A stretch of 64,000 bases of DNA from Methylorubrum salsuginis (GCF_900114375.1 NZ_FOSV01000006.1:23679-87678); one strand, 5' to 3'; positions 26,005 to 36,172 are shown, numbered from the stretch's first letter. Made by a program: numbers and translations. Notes: generated by a model not told the origin, from the sequence alone.

Positions 26005-26112
26005 CCTATCGGCGATGCTCGCGACGCATCGCCGATGGCCCGCGCGACGGTGGGGCGGCGGCCGTCCCCTGATGCACGCGACCGCACCATCGTTCCGGGC
26101 AGCGTCGCGTGA
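26005..26112 (+). repeat. Dispersed intergenic repeat, family A, copy 2 (diverged)
   Basis: This segment shares TATCGGCGATG, GCATCGCCGATGGCCC, GCGACGG-GGGGCGGCGG and the later GACCGCACCATCG block with the copies at 22091-22208 and 41955-42069, with more substitutions in the distal half. It lies between the amidase and antiporter genes. Confidence 0.65.
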
Positions 26113-26196
26113 CACGTTCTGGAAAGAACCGGCGTCGGGCGGCGTTTCGTCGCCACCGCGCGGGCCGGCCCGCGCCTGCCCTATCTGCCCGCCCCC

Positions 26197-27762
26197 ATGT
26201 TCGTGTTCTACTGGATCGTCGGCGTCCTGTTCGGGGCGGTGTTGCTCGCGGCGCTGGCCCGGCGGATCGGCGCGCCCTATCCGGCGCTGCTCGCGCTCGG
26301 CGGGGCCGGGCTCGCCTTCCTGCCCGGCGTGCCGAACCTGAGCCTCGATCCCGAGCTCGCGCTCGCCCTGTTCCTCGCCCCCGTGCTGATGGATGCGGGC
26401 TACGACATCTCGCTGCGCGACATGGCCCGCAACTGGCGCCCCATCGCCGGGCTCGCCATCGGCGCGGTTCTGGCCACCACCGCAGCGGTCGCGGCGGTGG
26501 CGATCTGGCTCGTGCCCGACATGCCGCTCTCGGCCGCCATCGTGCTCGGCGCCATCGTCGCCCCGCCGGATGCGGTCGCGGCGCTCACCGTGCTCGCCCA
26601 CGTGCCGCTGCCGCATCGCTTGGCCACGATCCTGCGCGGCGAGAGCCTGCTCAACGATGCCGCCTCGCTGCTGATCTACCGCCTGGGCGTCGCGGCGGCG
26701 GTGACGGGGCACTTCTCACCCCTGGAAGTGGCGCCGGCCTTCCTGTTCGGCGTCGTCGGCGCCCTGATCGCCGGGCCGCTGGCGGCCTTCGTCTACCTGC
26801 GGGTGCTGCGCCGCTTCACCGACGTGTCGATCGCCATCGTGCTCCAGTTCGTCGTCACCTTCGGCCTGTGGATCGCCGCCGAGGCGGTCGAGCTGTCGGG
26901 CGTGCTGACCGTCGTCAGCTTCGCCATCACCGTGGCCCGCTACGCACCGGGCCAGACCGCGCCACGCCAGCGGGTGATCTCGAACGCGGTGTGGGAGACG
27001 GTGATCTTCGTCCTCAACGTTCTGGCCTTCGTGCTGATCGGCAACCAGATCGGGCCGATCCTGGCGCGGCTCACCGCGGCGCAGGAACTCTCCTACGCCT
27101 TCGTGGCCGGGGCGATCGTCGCCACCGTCATCGCGGTGCGCATCGCCTGGGTGCTGCCGGCCAGCGGCCTCCGCCGGATGCGCTTCGGCGAGCGCGGCGA
27201 GAGCGGACCACGGGCCGATCTCGGGCTCGGCGCGGGCTTCGCCGTGTCCTGGGCCGGGATGCGCGGTCTCGTCACGGTCGCGGCCGCCCTCGCCCTGCCG
27301 GAGGGCGGGCCCGGCGGCGGCGGCTTCCCCTATCGCGACCTGATCGTGCTGACCGCCTTCTGCGTCGTCATCGGCACTCTGGTGATCCAGGGGCTGAGCT
27401 TGCGCCCGCTGCTGGCGCGGCTCGGCCTGGAGGACGCCGACCCGGTCGGGCGCGAGGTCGGCCGCGCCCGGGCCGAGGCCTACGGCGCCGCGATGGAGAC
27501 CCTGAAGGGTGACACCTCCGAAGCCGCAGACGCCCTGCGCCGGGAGTTCCACGCCGTCCTTGCCGAGGCCGAGGCCCACGAGGAGGGCCTCGCCCCCGAG
27601 GGCCTGCCCACCGACGAGCCCCGCCGCCGCGCCGTGCGCGCCGCCCGCGACCGCATCCTGGCGCTGCGCCGCACCGGCCGCATCGGTGACGATGCCTTCT
27701 TCGTGCTGGAGGAGGAGCTGGATTGGGCCGAACTCAACGCCACGCCGCGGGCCGAGGCGTGA
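26197..27762 (+). CDS. CPA1-family Na+(K+)/H+ antiporter
   Basis: 521 residues with about 12 hydrophobic helices over residues 3-415. The family ion-binding motif is AIVAPPDAVAALTVLAHV, and GESLLNDAASLLIYRLG, SGVLTVVSFAITVARY and VSWAGMRGLVTVAAALALP are typical of NhaP-like CPA1 exchangers. The C-terminal about 100 residues form a soluble charged helical region (AEAHEEGLAPEG, RDRILALRRTGRIGDDAF) that resembles the YjcE/Nha1 tail. It exchanges cytoplasmic Na+ or K+ for periplasmic H+ and so serves pH and salt homeostasis. It is a single gene; the large gap after it precedes pqqA. Confidence 0.9.
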   Translation: MFVFYWIVGVLFGAVLLAALARRIGAPYPALLALGGAGLAFLPGVPNLSLDPELALALFLAPVLMDAGYDISLRDMARNWRPIAGLAIGAVLATTAAVAAVAIWLVPDMPLSAAIVLGAIVAPPDAVAALTVLAHVPLPHRLATILRGESLLNDAASLLIYRLGVAAAVTGHFSPLEVAPAFLFGVVGALIAGPLAAFVYLRVLRRFTDVSIAIVLQFVVTFGLWIAAEAVELSGVLTVVSFAITVARYAPGQTAPRQRVISNAVWETVIFVLNVLAFVLIGNQIGPILARLTAAQELSYAFVAGAIVATVIAVRIAWVLPASGLRRMRFGERGESGPRADLGLGAGFAVSWAGMRGLVTVAAALALPEGGPGGGGFPYRDLIVLTAFCVVIGTLVIQGLSLRPLLARLGLEDADPVGREVGRARAEAYGAAMETLKGDTSEAADALRREFHAVLAEAEAHEEGLAPEGLPTDEPRRRAVRAARDRILALRRTGRIGDDAFFVLEEELDWAELNATPRAEA

Positions 27763-28365
27763 GGGGTTTTTGCCGGGGCCGCCGGCTCGGGTGCTTCCTC
27801 CCTGCTACAATGCGCGAGGAGCGGGAGGCTTAACTCGAAAGGATCTTTCTCGATCCATCGAGACTTGCGCATCCGAACTCTGAAGTCCGACGGCTCACCG
27901 ACGCAGCGGCCGGTCCACACGCTCCTTGCCAAGTCGAGCCGAAGGAGCCCAACGCTCACGGAGCCCGGAGAGGCTGCCCCCCCGGTGCCGGTTTCGTTCC
28001 GCAACGAATGTGCGGCCGACCCCGGACTGCGACATTCTATAAAGCGGTGCACTCCCGAATCCGAGTGCCTTGCGCCGACCCTGCGGCGGGCGGTCGCGGG
28101 CGCCCCGAAAAACGCGATGCTTGCCAGGGCCCTGCAGTCGCCTGCGCCCCGATCACGGTGAACGCGCTCCCTTACCCGTTAACGGATTCGGCAACATCCC
28201 GCACGGTGAACTGGGAAAAAGCGGCAATTTGGGTCTTGCGGGCCGGGCCGGTCTGGGCGATACACCTCGGGCGCTGAAAAATCAGTGCGCCGTCAGTATC
28301 TTACGATCTTCTTAGAGTGACGATCGCGCGGTTCTGGCGTCCGATAATGTTGCAGGAGAAACACC
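27763..28365. promoter_or_regulatory. Long non-coding leader region upstream of pqqA
   Basis: 603 bases with no recognisable gene. The stretch 28020-28340 is less GC-rich and probably includes the pqqA promoter and a long 5' UTR. The pqqA ribosome site GCAGGAG lies at 28352-28358. Individual -35/-10 boxes cannot be fixed by eye. Confidence 0.5.
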
Positions 28366-28455
28366 ATGAAGTGGGCCGCCCCCATCGTTTCCGAGATCTG
28401 CGTCGGCATGGAAGTCACGAGCTACGAGTCGGCCGAGATCGACACCTTCAACTAA
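28366..28455 (+). CDS. pqqA: PQQ precursor peptide PqqA
   Basis: 29 residues, easily missed because of its size. It begins MKWAAPIVSEICVGMEVTSY, with the conserved Glu16 and Tyr20 (E-V-T-S-Y) that are cross-linked and become the backbone of pyrroloquinoline quinone, and ends ESAEIDTFN. The ribosome site is GCAGGAG eight bases upstream of the ATG. It is bound by PqqD and modified by the radical SAM enzyme PqqE. It is the first gene of the pqq operon, 48 bases before pqqB. High synthesis of this substrate peptide relative to the enzymes is expected. Confidence 0.98.
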   Translation: MKWAAPIVSEICVGMEVTSYESAEIDTFN

Positions 28456-28503
28456 GAAGGTTTGAGCCGGGCCTGGGCGATCGCGGACGAGCGGGTACAC
28501 ACC

Positions 28504-29403
28504 ATGCATGTCGTGATCCTGGGCTCGGCGGCGGGCGGCGGCGTTCCTCAGTGGAACTGCCGCTGCTCCATCTGCTCCCTGGCCTGGGCGGGTGACGCCA
28601 GGGTCAAGCCCCGCACGCAGTCGAGCATCGCGGTCTCTCCCGATGGAGAACGCTGGCTCCTGCTGAACGCCTCCCCCGACATCCGCCAGCAGATCCAGGC
28701 CAATCCGCAGATGCATCCGCGGGAGGGCCTGCGTCACTCGCCGATCCACGCGGTGCTGCTGACGAACGGCGACGTCGATCACGTCGCGGGCCTTCTCACC
28801 CTGCGCGAGGGCCAGCCCTTCACCCTCTACGCCACGCCCGGCATCCTCGGTTCGGTCACCGACAACCGCGTCTTCGACGTGATGGCGGCCGACGTGGTGA
28901 AGCGGCAGACGATCGCCTTGAACGAGACCTTCGAGCCGGTGCCCGGCTTGCAGGTCACCCTGTTCTCCGTGCCCGGCAAGGTGCCGCTCTGGCTGGAGGA
29001 TTCCTCCATGCAGATCGGCGCCGAGACCGAGACCACGGTCGGCACCATGATCGAGGCCGGGGGCAAGCGCCTCGCCTACATCCCCGGCTGCGCCCGCGTC
29101 ACCGACGACCTCAAGGCCCGCGTCTCGGGGGTCGATGCCCTGCTGTTCGACGGCACGGTGCTGGAGGACGACGACATGATCCGCGCGGGCGTCGGCACCA
29201 AGACCGGCTGGCGCATGGGCCATATCCAGATGAACGGCGAGACCGGTTCGGTCGCGTCCTTCGCCGATGTCGAGATCGGCCGGCGCGTGTTCGTCCATAT
29301 CAACAACACCAATCCGGTGCTGGTCGAGGGGTCCCCCGAACGCGCCGGCGTCGAGCAGCGGGGCTGGACCGTGGCCCATGACGGGCTGACGCTCGACCTC
29401 TAA
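28504..29403 (+). CDS. pqqB: PQQ biosynthesis protein PqqB
   Basis: 299 residues from the ATG at 28504 (MHVVILGSAAGGGVPQWNC). Earlier in-frame starts lack conservation. It has a metallo-beta-lactamase fold with a Cys-x-Cys-x-x-Cys zinc site near the N-terminus (NCRCSICS), the metal motif NGDVDHVAGLL and YIPGCARVTDDL. PqqB is an iron-dependent hydroxylase acting on the Glu-Tyr intermediate before PqqC. Length and start match the family. A 180-base gap with an AT-rich patch separates it from pqqCD, longer than the other spacings in the operon. Confidence 0.97.
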   Translation: MHVVILGSAAGGGVPQWNCRCSICSLAWAGDARVKPRTQSSIAVSPDGERWLLLNASPDIRQQIQANPQMHPREGLRHSPIHAVLLTNGDVDHVAGLLTLREGQPFTLYATPGILGSVTDNRVFDVMAADVVKRQTIALNETFEPVPGLQVTLFSVPGKVPLWLEDSSMQIGAETETTVGTMIEAGGKRLAYIPGCARVTDDLKARVSGVDALLFDGTVLEDDDMIRAGVGTKTGWRMGHIQMNGETGSVASFADVEIGRRVFVHINNTNPVLVEGSPERAGVEQRGWTVAHDGLTLDL

Positions 29404-29583
29404 GCTCGAACTAAGAATGCGCGGCCTGGAAACCTCCGGCCCGACCGAATATATTTTGCGCGATACAATCGCGCGATGGGCGCCCTGTCCTTCACGGCGA
29501 CGGCGGCCCATCTTAGAGTCGCTCTCAGGACGCGCCCCCGAGAGTCCCAAAAAACGCCAGAGAGACGGGGAGAGCCCAACGCC

Positions 29584-30660
29584 ATGACCGCCCAATTTCC
29601 GCCCCCCGTCCCCGATGCCGGCGACCGGCTCCTGAGCCACGAGGAGTTGGAGGCGGCGCTCCGCGACATCGGCGCCCGCCGCTACCACAACCTGCACCCG
29701 TTCCACCGCCTGCTGCATGACGGCAAGCTCTCGAAGGATCAGGTCCGGGCCTGGGCGCTCAACCGCTACTATTATCAGGCGATGATCCCGGTGAAGGATG
29801 CCGCCGTGCTCGCCCGCCTGCCGGACGCGCAGCTGCGCCGGATCTGGCGCCAGCGCATCGTCGATCACGACGGCGACCACGAGGGTGACGGCGGCATCGA
29901 GCGCTGGCTGAAGCTCGCCGAAGGCGTCGGGTTTGAGCGCGACTACATCCTCTCCACCAAGGGCATCCTCTCGGCGACCCGCTTCTCGGTCGATGCCTAT
30001 GTCCACTTCGTCTCCGAGCGCAGCCTGCTCGAGGCCATCGCCTCCTCGCTGACCGAGATGTTCTCGCCGACCATCATCTCCGAGCGCGTCGCCGGGATGC
30101 TGAAGAACTACGACTTCATCACCAAGGACACGCTGGCCTATTTCGACAAGCGCCTGACCCAGGCCCCGCGCGACGCCGACTTCGCCCTCGACTACGTCAA
30201 GCAGCACGCCAAGACGCCGGAGCAGCAGCGCGCCGCCATGGCCGCGCTGACCTTCAAGTGCAACGTGCTCTGGACCCAGCTCGACGCGCTGTACTTCTCC
30301 TACGTCGCGCCGGGCATGATCCCGCCGGATGCGTGGCAGCCGGGCGAGGGCCTCGTCGCCGAGGGTTCGCCGGCCGCGAAGTCCGGCGCGTTCTCGGGCG
30401 GCGACGTGCCGCGCCTGCCCCGTGGCGTGCGCCTGCGTTTCGACGATGTGCGGGGCAAGCACGTGCTGCTCGCCCCCGAGCGCACCTTCGATCTCGACGA
30501 CAACGCCGTCGCAGTCCTCAAGCTCGTCGACGGGAACAGCAGCGTGTCGCAGATCGCCCGCACCCTGGGCGAGACCTACGACGCCGACCCCGCCGTCATC
30601 GAGGCCGACATCGTCGTGATGCTGGCCGACCTCGCGCAGAAAAGGGTCTTGGAGCGATGA
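29584..30660 (+). CDS. pqqCD: PqqC-PqqD fusion protein
   Basis: 358 residues. The PqqC part (about 15-250) is the cofactor-less oxidase that carries out the final ring closure and eight-electron oxidation, with [31 protein letters not shown] and [19 protein letters not shown] Pro/Gly/Ala linker leads to a PqqD domain (about 270-358; [41 protein letters not shown]), the chaperone that presents PqqA to PqqE. In most bacteria these are separate genes; the fusion is characteristic of Methylobacterium/Methylorubrum. The stop overlaps the pqqE start (ATGA). Confidence 0.97.
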   Translation: MTAQFPPPVPDAGDRLLSHEELEAALRDIGARRYHNLHPFHRLLHDGKLSKDQVRAWALNRYYYQAMIPVKDAAVLARLPDAQLRRIWRQRIVDHDGDHEGDGGIERWLKLAEGVGFERDYILSTKGILSATRFSVDAYVHFVSERSLLEAIASSLTEMFSPTIISERVAGMLKNYDFITKDTLAYFDKRLTQAPRDADFALDYVKQHAKTPEQQRAAMAALTFKCNVLWTQLDALYFSYVAPGMIPPDAWQPGEGLVAEGSPAAKSGAFSGGDVPRLPRGVRLRFDDVRGKHVLLAPERTFDLDDNAVAVLKLVDGNSSVSQIARTLGETYDADPAVIEADIVVMLADLAQKRVLER

Positions 30661-31811
30661 ACGCACCCGCGCCCGCCCCCTCCCCCACCGAGGTGATCCC
30701 GGCCCCCGTGGGTCTGCTCGCCGAGCTGACCCACCGCTGCCCCCTGCGCTGCCCCTATTGCTCGAACCCGCTCGAACTCGACCGGCGCTCGGCCGAGCTC
30801 GACACGGCGACGTGGCTGCGGGTGCTGAGCGAGGCGTCGGCGCTGGGGGTGCTTCACGTCCACCTTTCGGGCGGCGAGCCGACGGCGCGGCCCGACATCG
30901 TCGAGATCACGGCCAAATGCGCCGAACTCGGTCTCTACTCGAACCTGATCACCTCCGGGGTCGGCGGGGCGCTCGCCAAGCTCGACGCCCTCTACGACGC
31001 CGGCCTCGACCACGTGCAGCTCTCGGTGCAGGGCGTCGATGCCGCCAACGCCGAGAAGATCGGCGGCCTGAAGAACGCGCAGCCGCAGAAGATGCAGTTC
31101 GCGGCCCGCGTCACCGAACTCGGCCTGCCGCTGACGCTCAACTCGGTGATCCACCGCGGCAACATCCATGAGGTGCCGGGCTTCATCGATCTGGCGGTCA
31201 AGCTCGGGGCCAAGCGGCTGGAAGTGGCCCATACGCAGTATTACGGCTGGGCCTACGTCAACCGCGCGGCGCTGATGCCGGACAAACGCCAAGTCGACGA
31301 GTCGATCCGCATCGTCGAGGCGGCGCGCGAGCGGCTGAAAGGTCAGCTCGTCATCGACCTCGTGGTGCCGGACTACTACGCCAAGTACCCGAAGGCCTGC
31401 GCGGGCGGCTGGGGCCGCAAGCTCATGAACGTGACGCCCCAGGGCAAGGTGCTGCCCTGCCACGCCGCCGAGACCATCCCCGGCCTCGAATTCTGGTACG
31501 TGAACGATCACTCGCTCGGCGACATCTGGGCGAAGTCCCCGGCGTTCGCGGCCTATCGCGGCACGTCGTGGATGAAGGAGCCCTGCCGCTCCTGCGACCG
31601 CCGGGAGAAGGATTGGGGCGGCTGCCGCTGCCAGGCGCTGGCGCTCACGGGCGACGCCGCCAACACCGATCCGGCCTGCTCGCTCTCGCCGCTGCACGGG
31701 AAGATGCGCGATCTCGCCGCGGAAGAGGCTGCCGAGAACCCGCCGGACTATATATACCGCACCATCGGGACGAATGTGCAAAGTCCTTTGACCGAGAAGG
31801 CACCCCTTTGA
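30657..31811 (+). CDS. pqqE: PqqA peptide cyclase PqqE (radical SAM)
   Basis: 384 residues. The radical SAM cluster ligands are C28, C32 and C35 in [10 protein letters not shown], with [11 protein letters not shown] as the SAM-binding GGE motif. The C-terminal SPASM region provides cysteines for auxiliary clusters ([34 protein letters not shown]). The enzyme forms the carbon-carbon bond between Glu16 and Tyr20 of PqqA. The start overlaps pqqCD and the stop overlaps the TTG of the next gene, so the pqq message continues into the following secreted-protein genes. Confidence 0.97.
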   Translation: MNAPAPAPSPTEVIPAPVGLLAELTHRCPLRCPYCSNPLELDRRSAELDTATWLRVLSEASALGVLHVHLSGGEPTARPDIVEITAKCAELGLYSNLITSGVGGALAKLDALYDAGLDHVQLSVQGVDAANAEKIGGLKNAQPQKMQFAARVTELGLPLTLNSVIHRGNIHEVPGFIDLAVKLGAKRLEVAHTQYYGWAYVNRAALMPDKRQVDESIRIVEAARERLKGQLVIDLVVPDYYAKYPKACAGGWGRKLMNVTPQGKVLPCHAAETIPGLEFWYVNDHSLGDIWAKSPAFAAYRGTSWMKEPCRSCDRREKDWGGCRCQALALTGDAANTDPACSLSPLHGKMRDLAAEEAAENPPDYIYRTIGTNVQSPLTEKAPL

Positions 31812-32542
31812 ACCGCAAGCTTCTGTTGGCCGCGCTCGCCGCGGCCTCTCTCACCACCGTCTCCCTGGCCGTGACCGCCGTGCAGGCGGCCCCCGACACG
31901 CCCGCTCCGACGCCGGTCGCGACCGACGCCGGCAAGGGCGCACCGGATGCCGGCGACCTGCTGTTCGAGCGTCCGCAACTCAAGAACACCGCGCCGGGCA
32001 GCACGATCACCTACGATTACCTGCGCCGCAGCGGCATCGTCCGCGGTCCCTACGGCCCGCCGCTCAACGACGAGATCAAGTTCACGATCGAGCCGGGCAA
32101 GAGCGCCGAGAGCCGCGATGTGCGGGTGCAGATGTTCTCCGGCGCCAACCGCGTCCCGGCCGGCCCCTTCATCGACATGCCGGGCAACCCCGTCCTGAGC
32201 CTGTTCCTCGAGAACCATCTCAAGGGTCTGGCCGGCCTGCTGGAGGCCAATCCGCGCTACCTCAAGAACGCGATCCGCAAGGGCATGCGCGAGAAGGCCA
32301 AGGTCACCCCGACGGAGGTCGAGTACAAGGGCCGCAAGGTCGAGGGCTGGCGCGTCGAGATGCAGCCCTTCCTCGGCGACCCGCTGACCGACCGCATGCG
32401 CGGCTTCGACAATCTCACCTACACGTTCGTCACCTCGCCGGAGGTCCCGGGCGAGATCGTCTCGATCCGCGCCAGCGCGACCAAGCCGGATGGCGGCGAA
32501 CTCCTCGAAGAGAGGCTCGACTATGATCAGAAGGACTCTTGA
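31808..32542 (+). CDS. Secreted protein of unknown function, coupled to pqqE
   Basis: 244 residues from a TTG start whose last two bases and the next A form the pqqE stop (TTGA overlap). A Sec signal peptide ([20 protein letters not shown]) would be cut near AVQA|APD. The mature protein has a Pro/Ala/Asp-rich start and then a compact domain with [58 protein letters not shown] and [16 protein letters not shown]. It lacks cysteine. I do not recognise a named family. The gene is locked to pqqE and precedes another secreted protein, so a periplasmic role around PQQ or quinoprotein maturation is inferred, not shown. Confidence 0.82.
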   Translation: MNRKLLLAALAAASLTTVSLAVTAVQAAPDTPAPTPVATDAGKGAPDAGDLLFERPQLKNTAPGSTITYDYLRRSGIVRGPYGPPLNDEIKFTIEPGKSAESRDVRVQMFSGANRVPAGPFIDMPGNPVLSLFLENHLKGLAGLLEANPRYLKNAIRKGMREKAKVTPTEVEYKGRKVEGWRVEMQPFLGDPLTDRMRGFDNLTYTFVTSPEVPGEIVSIRASATKPDGGELLEERLDYDQKDS

Positions 32543-32885
32543 GATTGCGGCCGCGGGGCTCGTCGCCGCGATCCTGATGTCTCCCGCCCAAGCGGAAGAA
32601 AACGACTACCCGACGGATGCCCGCGCCGATTACGTGTTCGGCTGCATGGCCGCCAACGGACAGACCCGCGAGGCGCTGGAGAAGTGCTCCTGCTCGCTCG
32701 ACGCGATGGCCGCGATCCTGCCCTACGACAAGTACGTGCAGGCCTCGACCATCCTGTCGATGCGCCAGGGCATCGGCCAGCGCACCACGGCGTTCAAGGC
32801 GACCAAGATGTTCGACGACCGCGTCGCCGACCTCCGCCGCGCCCAGGCCGAAGCGGAAATCCGCTGCTACCGCGGCGCCAGCTGA
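32523..32885 (+). CDS. Small secreted four-cysteine protein, last gene of the pqq message
   Basis: 120 residues. The ATG lies inside the end of the preceding gene (20-base overlap). A signal peptide ends at PAQA|EENDYP. The mature part of about 95 residues has C41, C55, C57 and C115 (FGCMAANG, EKCSCSLDAM, EIRCYRG), a pattern that suggests two periplasmic disulfides. A central helix-rich part includes YDKYVQASTILSMRQGIGQR. No haem motif or known enzyme signature was seen. The position suggests cooperation with the upstream secreted protein and PQQ. A T-rich tract (TGATTTTTTTG) after the stop may end the transcript. Confidence 0.8.
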   Translation: MIRRTLEIAAAGLVAAILMSPAQAEENDYPTDARADYVFGCMAANGQTREALEKCSCSLDAMAAILPYDKYVQASTILSMRQGIGQRTTAFKATKMFDDRVADLRRAQAEAEIRCYRGAS

Positions 32886-32971
32886 TTTTTTTGACGGATG
32901 CCGGGGGGCTGGCCTCCCGGCGCCTGAGCGGCTAGGCGGATTCGGCTTTTCACGCGCGAAAAAAAGATCCG

Positions 32972-33815
<844 letters not shown>

Positions 33816-33823
<8 letters not shown>

Positions 33824-34184
33824 CCGCATCCTCGTCCACCGCATCGCGGTCTTCGCCCGCCACGGCGTGCTGCCCGAAGAGGAGCGGCTCGGTCAGCGCT
33901 TCTACATCTCGCTGGATTGCCGGCTCGACCTCGCGGAGGCGGGCCGCAGCGACGACGTGGCCCACACCGTGAGCTACGCCGACCTCGCGCAGATCGCCGT
34001 CGCGACCGCCACCGAGCGTCGCTTCGCTCTGATCGAGGCCCTGGCCGAAGCGATCGCGCAGACCTGCCTCTCTCGGTTTTCCCGGATCGAGCGCATTCGG
34101 GTCCGGATCGACAAGCCGAGCGCGCCGATCCCGACCGTGCTCGATTACGCGGCCATCGAGATCGAGCGGGAGCGCCGGCCATGA
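33816..34184 (+). CDS. folB: Dihydroneopterin aldolase
   Basis: 122 residues from a GTG inside the end of folP. The FolB fold is seen in DRILVHRIAVFARHGVLPEE with the conserved HGV region, then RFYISLDCRLDL, HTVSYADLAQIA, ALIEALAEAIA and VRIDKPSAPIP. The enzyme converts 7,8-dihydroneopterin to 6-hydroxymethyl-dihydropterin. The gene order folP-folB-folK with overlapping ends gives a tight folate operon. Confidence 0.95.
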
Positions 34185-34657
34185 CCCGCGCCACTCTCGG
34201 CCTCGGCAGCAATATCGGCGACAAGGCCGCGATGCTCGCGCAAGCCGTCGAGCGGCTGGCCGCTTGGCCCGGCATCCGCCTCGTCGCCCGCTCGGCCGAT
34301 TACCGCACGCCCCCCTGGGGCGACACCGATCAGGACTGGTTCCTCAACGCGGCGGTCGCGGTCGAGACCGAACTGACGCCGCACGCTCTGCTGGAGGCCT
34401 GCCTCGCGATCGAGGCGGCCCTCGGCCGCGTGCGCGAGCGCCGCTGGGGCCCACGGGTGATCGACATCGACGTCCTCTCCTACGAGGGCGCCGAGGTTTC
34501 GGACGAACGGCTGGTGCTGCCGCACCGCTACGTCCGCGAGCGCGCCTTCGTGCTGGTGCCGCTGGCCGAGATCGCCCCCGATCTCGTCATCGGCGGCGAA
34601 ACGGTGCGGGATGCCCTCGCAAAGCTCGACGCGACCGGAATCGAGCGCCACGCCTGA
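34181..34657 (+). CDS. folK: 2-amino-4-hydroxy-6-hydroxymethyldihydropteridine pyrophosphokinase
   Basis: 158 residues, with the start overlapping the folB stop (ATGA). The HPPK signature is present as RVRERRWGPRVIDIDVLSY, with LGLGSNIGDK at the start and PHRYVRERAFVLVPLAEIAP toward the end. It transfers pyrophosphate from ATP to the pterin used by FolP. It is the last gene of the fol operon, followed at once by a strong terminator. Confidence 0.96.
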   Translation: MTRATLGLGSNIGDKAAMLAQAVERLAAWPGIRLVARSADYRTPPWGDTDQDWFLNAAVAVETELTPHALLEACLAIEAALGRVRERRWGPRVIDIDVLSYEGAEVSDERLVLPHRYVRERAFVLVPLAEIAPDLVIGGETVRDALAKLDATGIERHA

Positions 34658-34692
34658 AAAGAGCCCGGATGCTTCGCGCATCCGGGCTCTTT
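34658..34692. terminator. Bidirectional terminator between folK and xoxJ
   Basis: AAAGAGCCCGGATGC (34658-34672) pairs perfectly with GCATCCGGGCTCTTT (34678-34692) around a 5-base loop, with T or A runs on each side. It ends both the fol operon and the convergent xox operon. Confidence 0.93.
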
Positions 34693-34718
34693 GTCCTATC
34701 GAAGACCGAAAATCCGCT

Positions 34719-35582
34719 TCAGGGCGTCTTCGTATCCGGGCCCGGTTCGAGGAGTTTGTTCTCTTCCTCGGCGAGCAACGGCACGTCGTAGTCCCGCAGC
34801 ACCTTCTCGATGTCGTCCTTGCGCTTGCGCAGGACGGTGTTGATCTTGCGCTTCCAGTCGTCCTCGCCCTGCCGCACGCCCATCGAGACGCGGAAGGTCA
34901 GCGCGGGGCGGCCCGGCTCGTTGAGCAGGGGCACGACCTCCATCGGCACGCCGCTCTGCTTGGCCAGCCAGCCGGCGGCGGCGCCCCACAGGATCGCCGC
35001 GTCGATCTTCTTCTCGGCGAGGTCGGCGATGACCGCGGCGGCGACCGTCTGGTGCTTGCGGTCGTCCCCGAAGGCATAGGGCGCGTAGGGCGTCATCCGC
35101 TCGCCCGCGAGTCCGAGTTCGCCGAGGCGGGCGACCGGGGGCGTACCGGCGATGATGCCGATCTTCTTGTCCTTGAGCCGCGGATCGTCGAGCCCCTTGA
35201 GCCCCTCGATCTCGCCCTTACGGGTCACGACGGCGTAGGAGGACCGGTAATAGGGGTTCGTCGGCTGAACCACCTCACCGCCGGAGGTGCCGATGATCAG
35301 GTCGCACAACCCGCTGCCGAGGGTGTTGCGGACGAAGCCCGGCCCCTGGGTCAACCAGTAATAGCGCAGTTTGACCTTCAGCTCGTCGGCGACGATGGCC
35401 GCGATCTTGTTCTCGAAACCGTCTCCCTTGCGCTGGGAGAACGGCATGTTGCCGGGGTCCGAGCAGACCCGCAGGACATCGGTCGTGACGAGATCGGGCA
35501 GGTGCTGGGCCCGAGCGTCGCGCGCCCCTGCCGAAACCAGCAGGAGCGCGACGACGACGACGAAGGAATGGCTCCGGGGCAT
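34719..35582 (-). CDS. xoxJ: Periplasmic solute-binding-like protein XoxJ
   Basis: 287 residues. A signal peptide (about 1-25) is followed by a type II periplasmic-binding fold: LRVCSDPGNMPFSQRKGDGF, FVRNTLGSGLCDLIIGTSGG, YYRSSYAVVTRKGE, KKIGIIAGTPPVARLGELG, AAILWGAAAGWLAKQSG. XoxJ/MoxJ proteins are needed for, or strongly associated with, XoxF/MxaF methanol dehydrogenase. They are thought to help activate or load the enzyme or cofactor, and true transport is unlikely because no permease is linked. The start overlaps the xoxG stop (TGATG), so it is coupled to xoxG. Confidence 0.94.
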   Translation of the reverse strand: MPRSHSFVVVVALLLVSAGARDARAQHLPDLVTTDVLRVCSDPGNMPFSQRKGDGFENKIAAIVADELKVKLRYYWLTQGPGFVRNTLGSGLCDLIIGTSGGEVVQPTNPYYRSSYAVVTRKGEIEGLKGLDDPRLKDKKIGIIAGTPPVARLGELGLAGERMTPYAPYAFGDDRKHQTVAAAVIADLAEKKIDAAILWGAAAGWLAKQSGVPMEVVPLLNEPGRPALTFRVSMGVRQGEDDWKRKINTVLRKRKDDIEKVLRDYDVPLLAEEENKLLEPGPDTKTP

Positions 35583-36172
35583 CAGCCGCCCAGGCACTCC
35601 GTCTCCGCCTTCTTGTAGGTCTCGGGCTTGTCTTCCTTCTCGGCCGGACGGGCACGGCCCCAGGCACCGGCGGCGCGGGCGCGCAGGTACACGTAGAGGT
35701 CGTTGGCGTAGCACATCACGTTCTTGTTGTCGCCGAAGGCGGGCATCACCTGATTGGCGGTGTTGTTCACGTCCTGCTTGCCGCCGGCGAGGATGCCGTA
35801 GAACTCTTCGTAGGAGAGGCGCTTCAGCGAATCCTTGAGAGCGGGCGCGTAGGTGGAGCCCATGCCGTCCGGACCGTGGCAGACGTGGCACTCCGCGTGA
35901 TAGCGGCGGTAGCCCGCGTAGGTGTACCAGTCGACCTTCTTGCCGTCATTGGTGATGCGGAAGGTCGGGTGACCGTCCTTGTCGAGATACTTGCCGTCCT
36001 CATCCTTCACGGCGGTCGCAGCCTTCAGGACCGGCTCGTCGATCTCCTTGGCATTGGGATCGAGCTTGTTGGCAAAGTCGGTCTTGGCGTCCTGCGCGAA
36101 GACGAGGGTGGCCGTGGGGACCGTGCCGAGAACGGCGGCGCCGACGAGACCAAGCAGAGCAAGGGTTTTCAT
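35582..36172 (-). CDS. xoxG: Cytochrome c-L type electron acceptor XoxG
   Basis: 196 residues from the ATG at 36172. A TTG three codons earlier (36181) has the better-spaced GGAG and may be the real start. The signal peptide is about 1-26. A single haem c site CHVCH lies at 95-99, and M143 (NQVMPAFGDNKN) is the probable distal ligand. The C-terminus is Lys/Glu-rich with two further cysteines at 154 and 193. It takes electrons from XoxF and passes them to the respiratory chain. XoxG cytochromes are tuned to lower potential than MxaG. It lies 231 bases downstream of xoxF, with a strong hairpin in the gap. Confidence 0.95.
   Translation of the reverse strand: MKTLALLGLVGAAVLGTVPTATLVFAQDAKTDFANKLDPNAKEIDEPVLKAATAVKDEDGKYLDKDGHPTFRITNDGKKVDWYTYAGYRRYHAECHVCHGPDGMGSTYAPALKDSLKRLSYEEFYGILAGGKQDVNNTANQVMPAFGDNKNVMCYANDLYVYLRARAAGAWGRARPAEKEDKPETYKKAETECLGG

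Noticed and set aside
28317..28595. A 92-codon frame overlapping pqqA
   Set aside because: Out of phase with pqqA, whose 29-codon sequence matches the conserved precursor peptide exactly.
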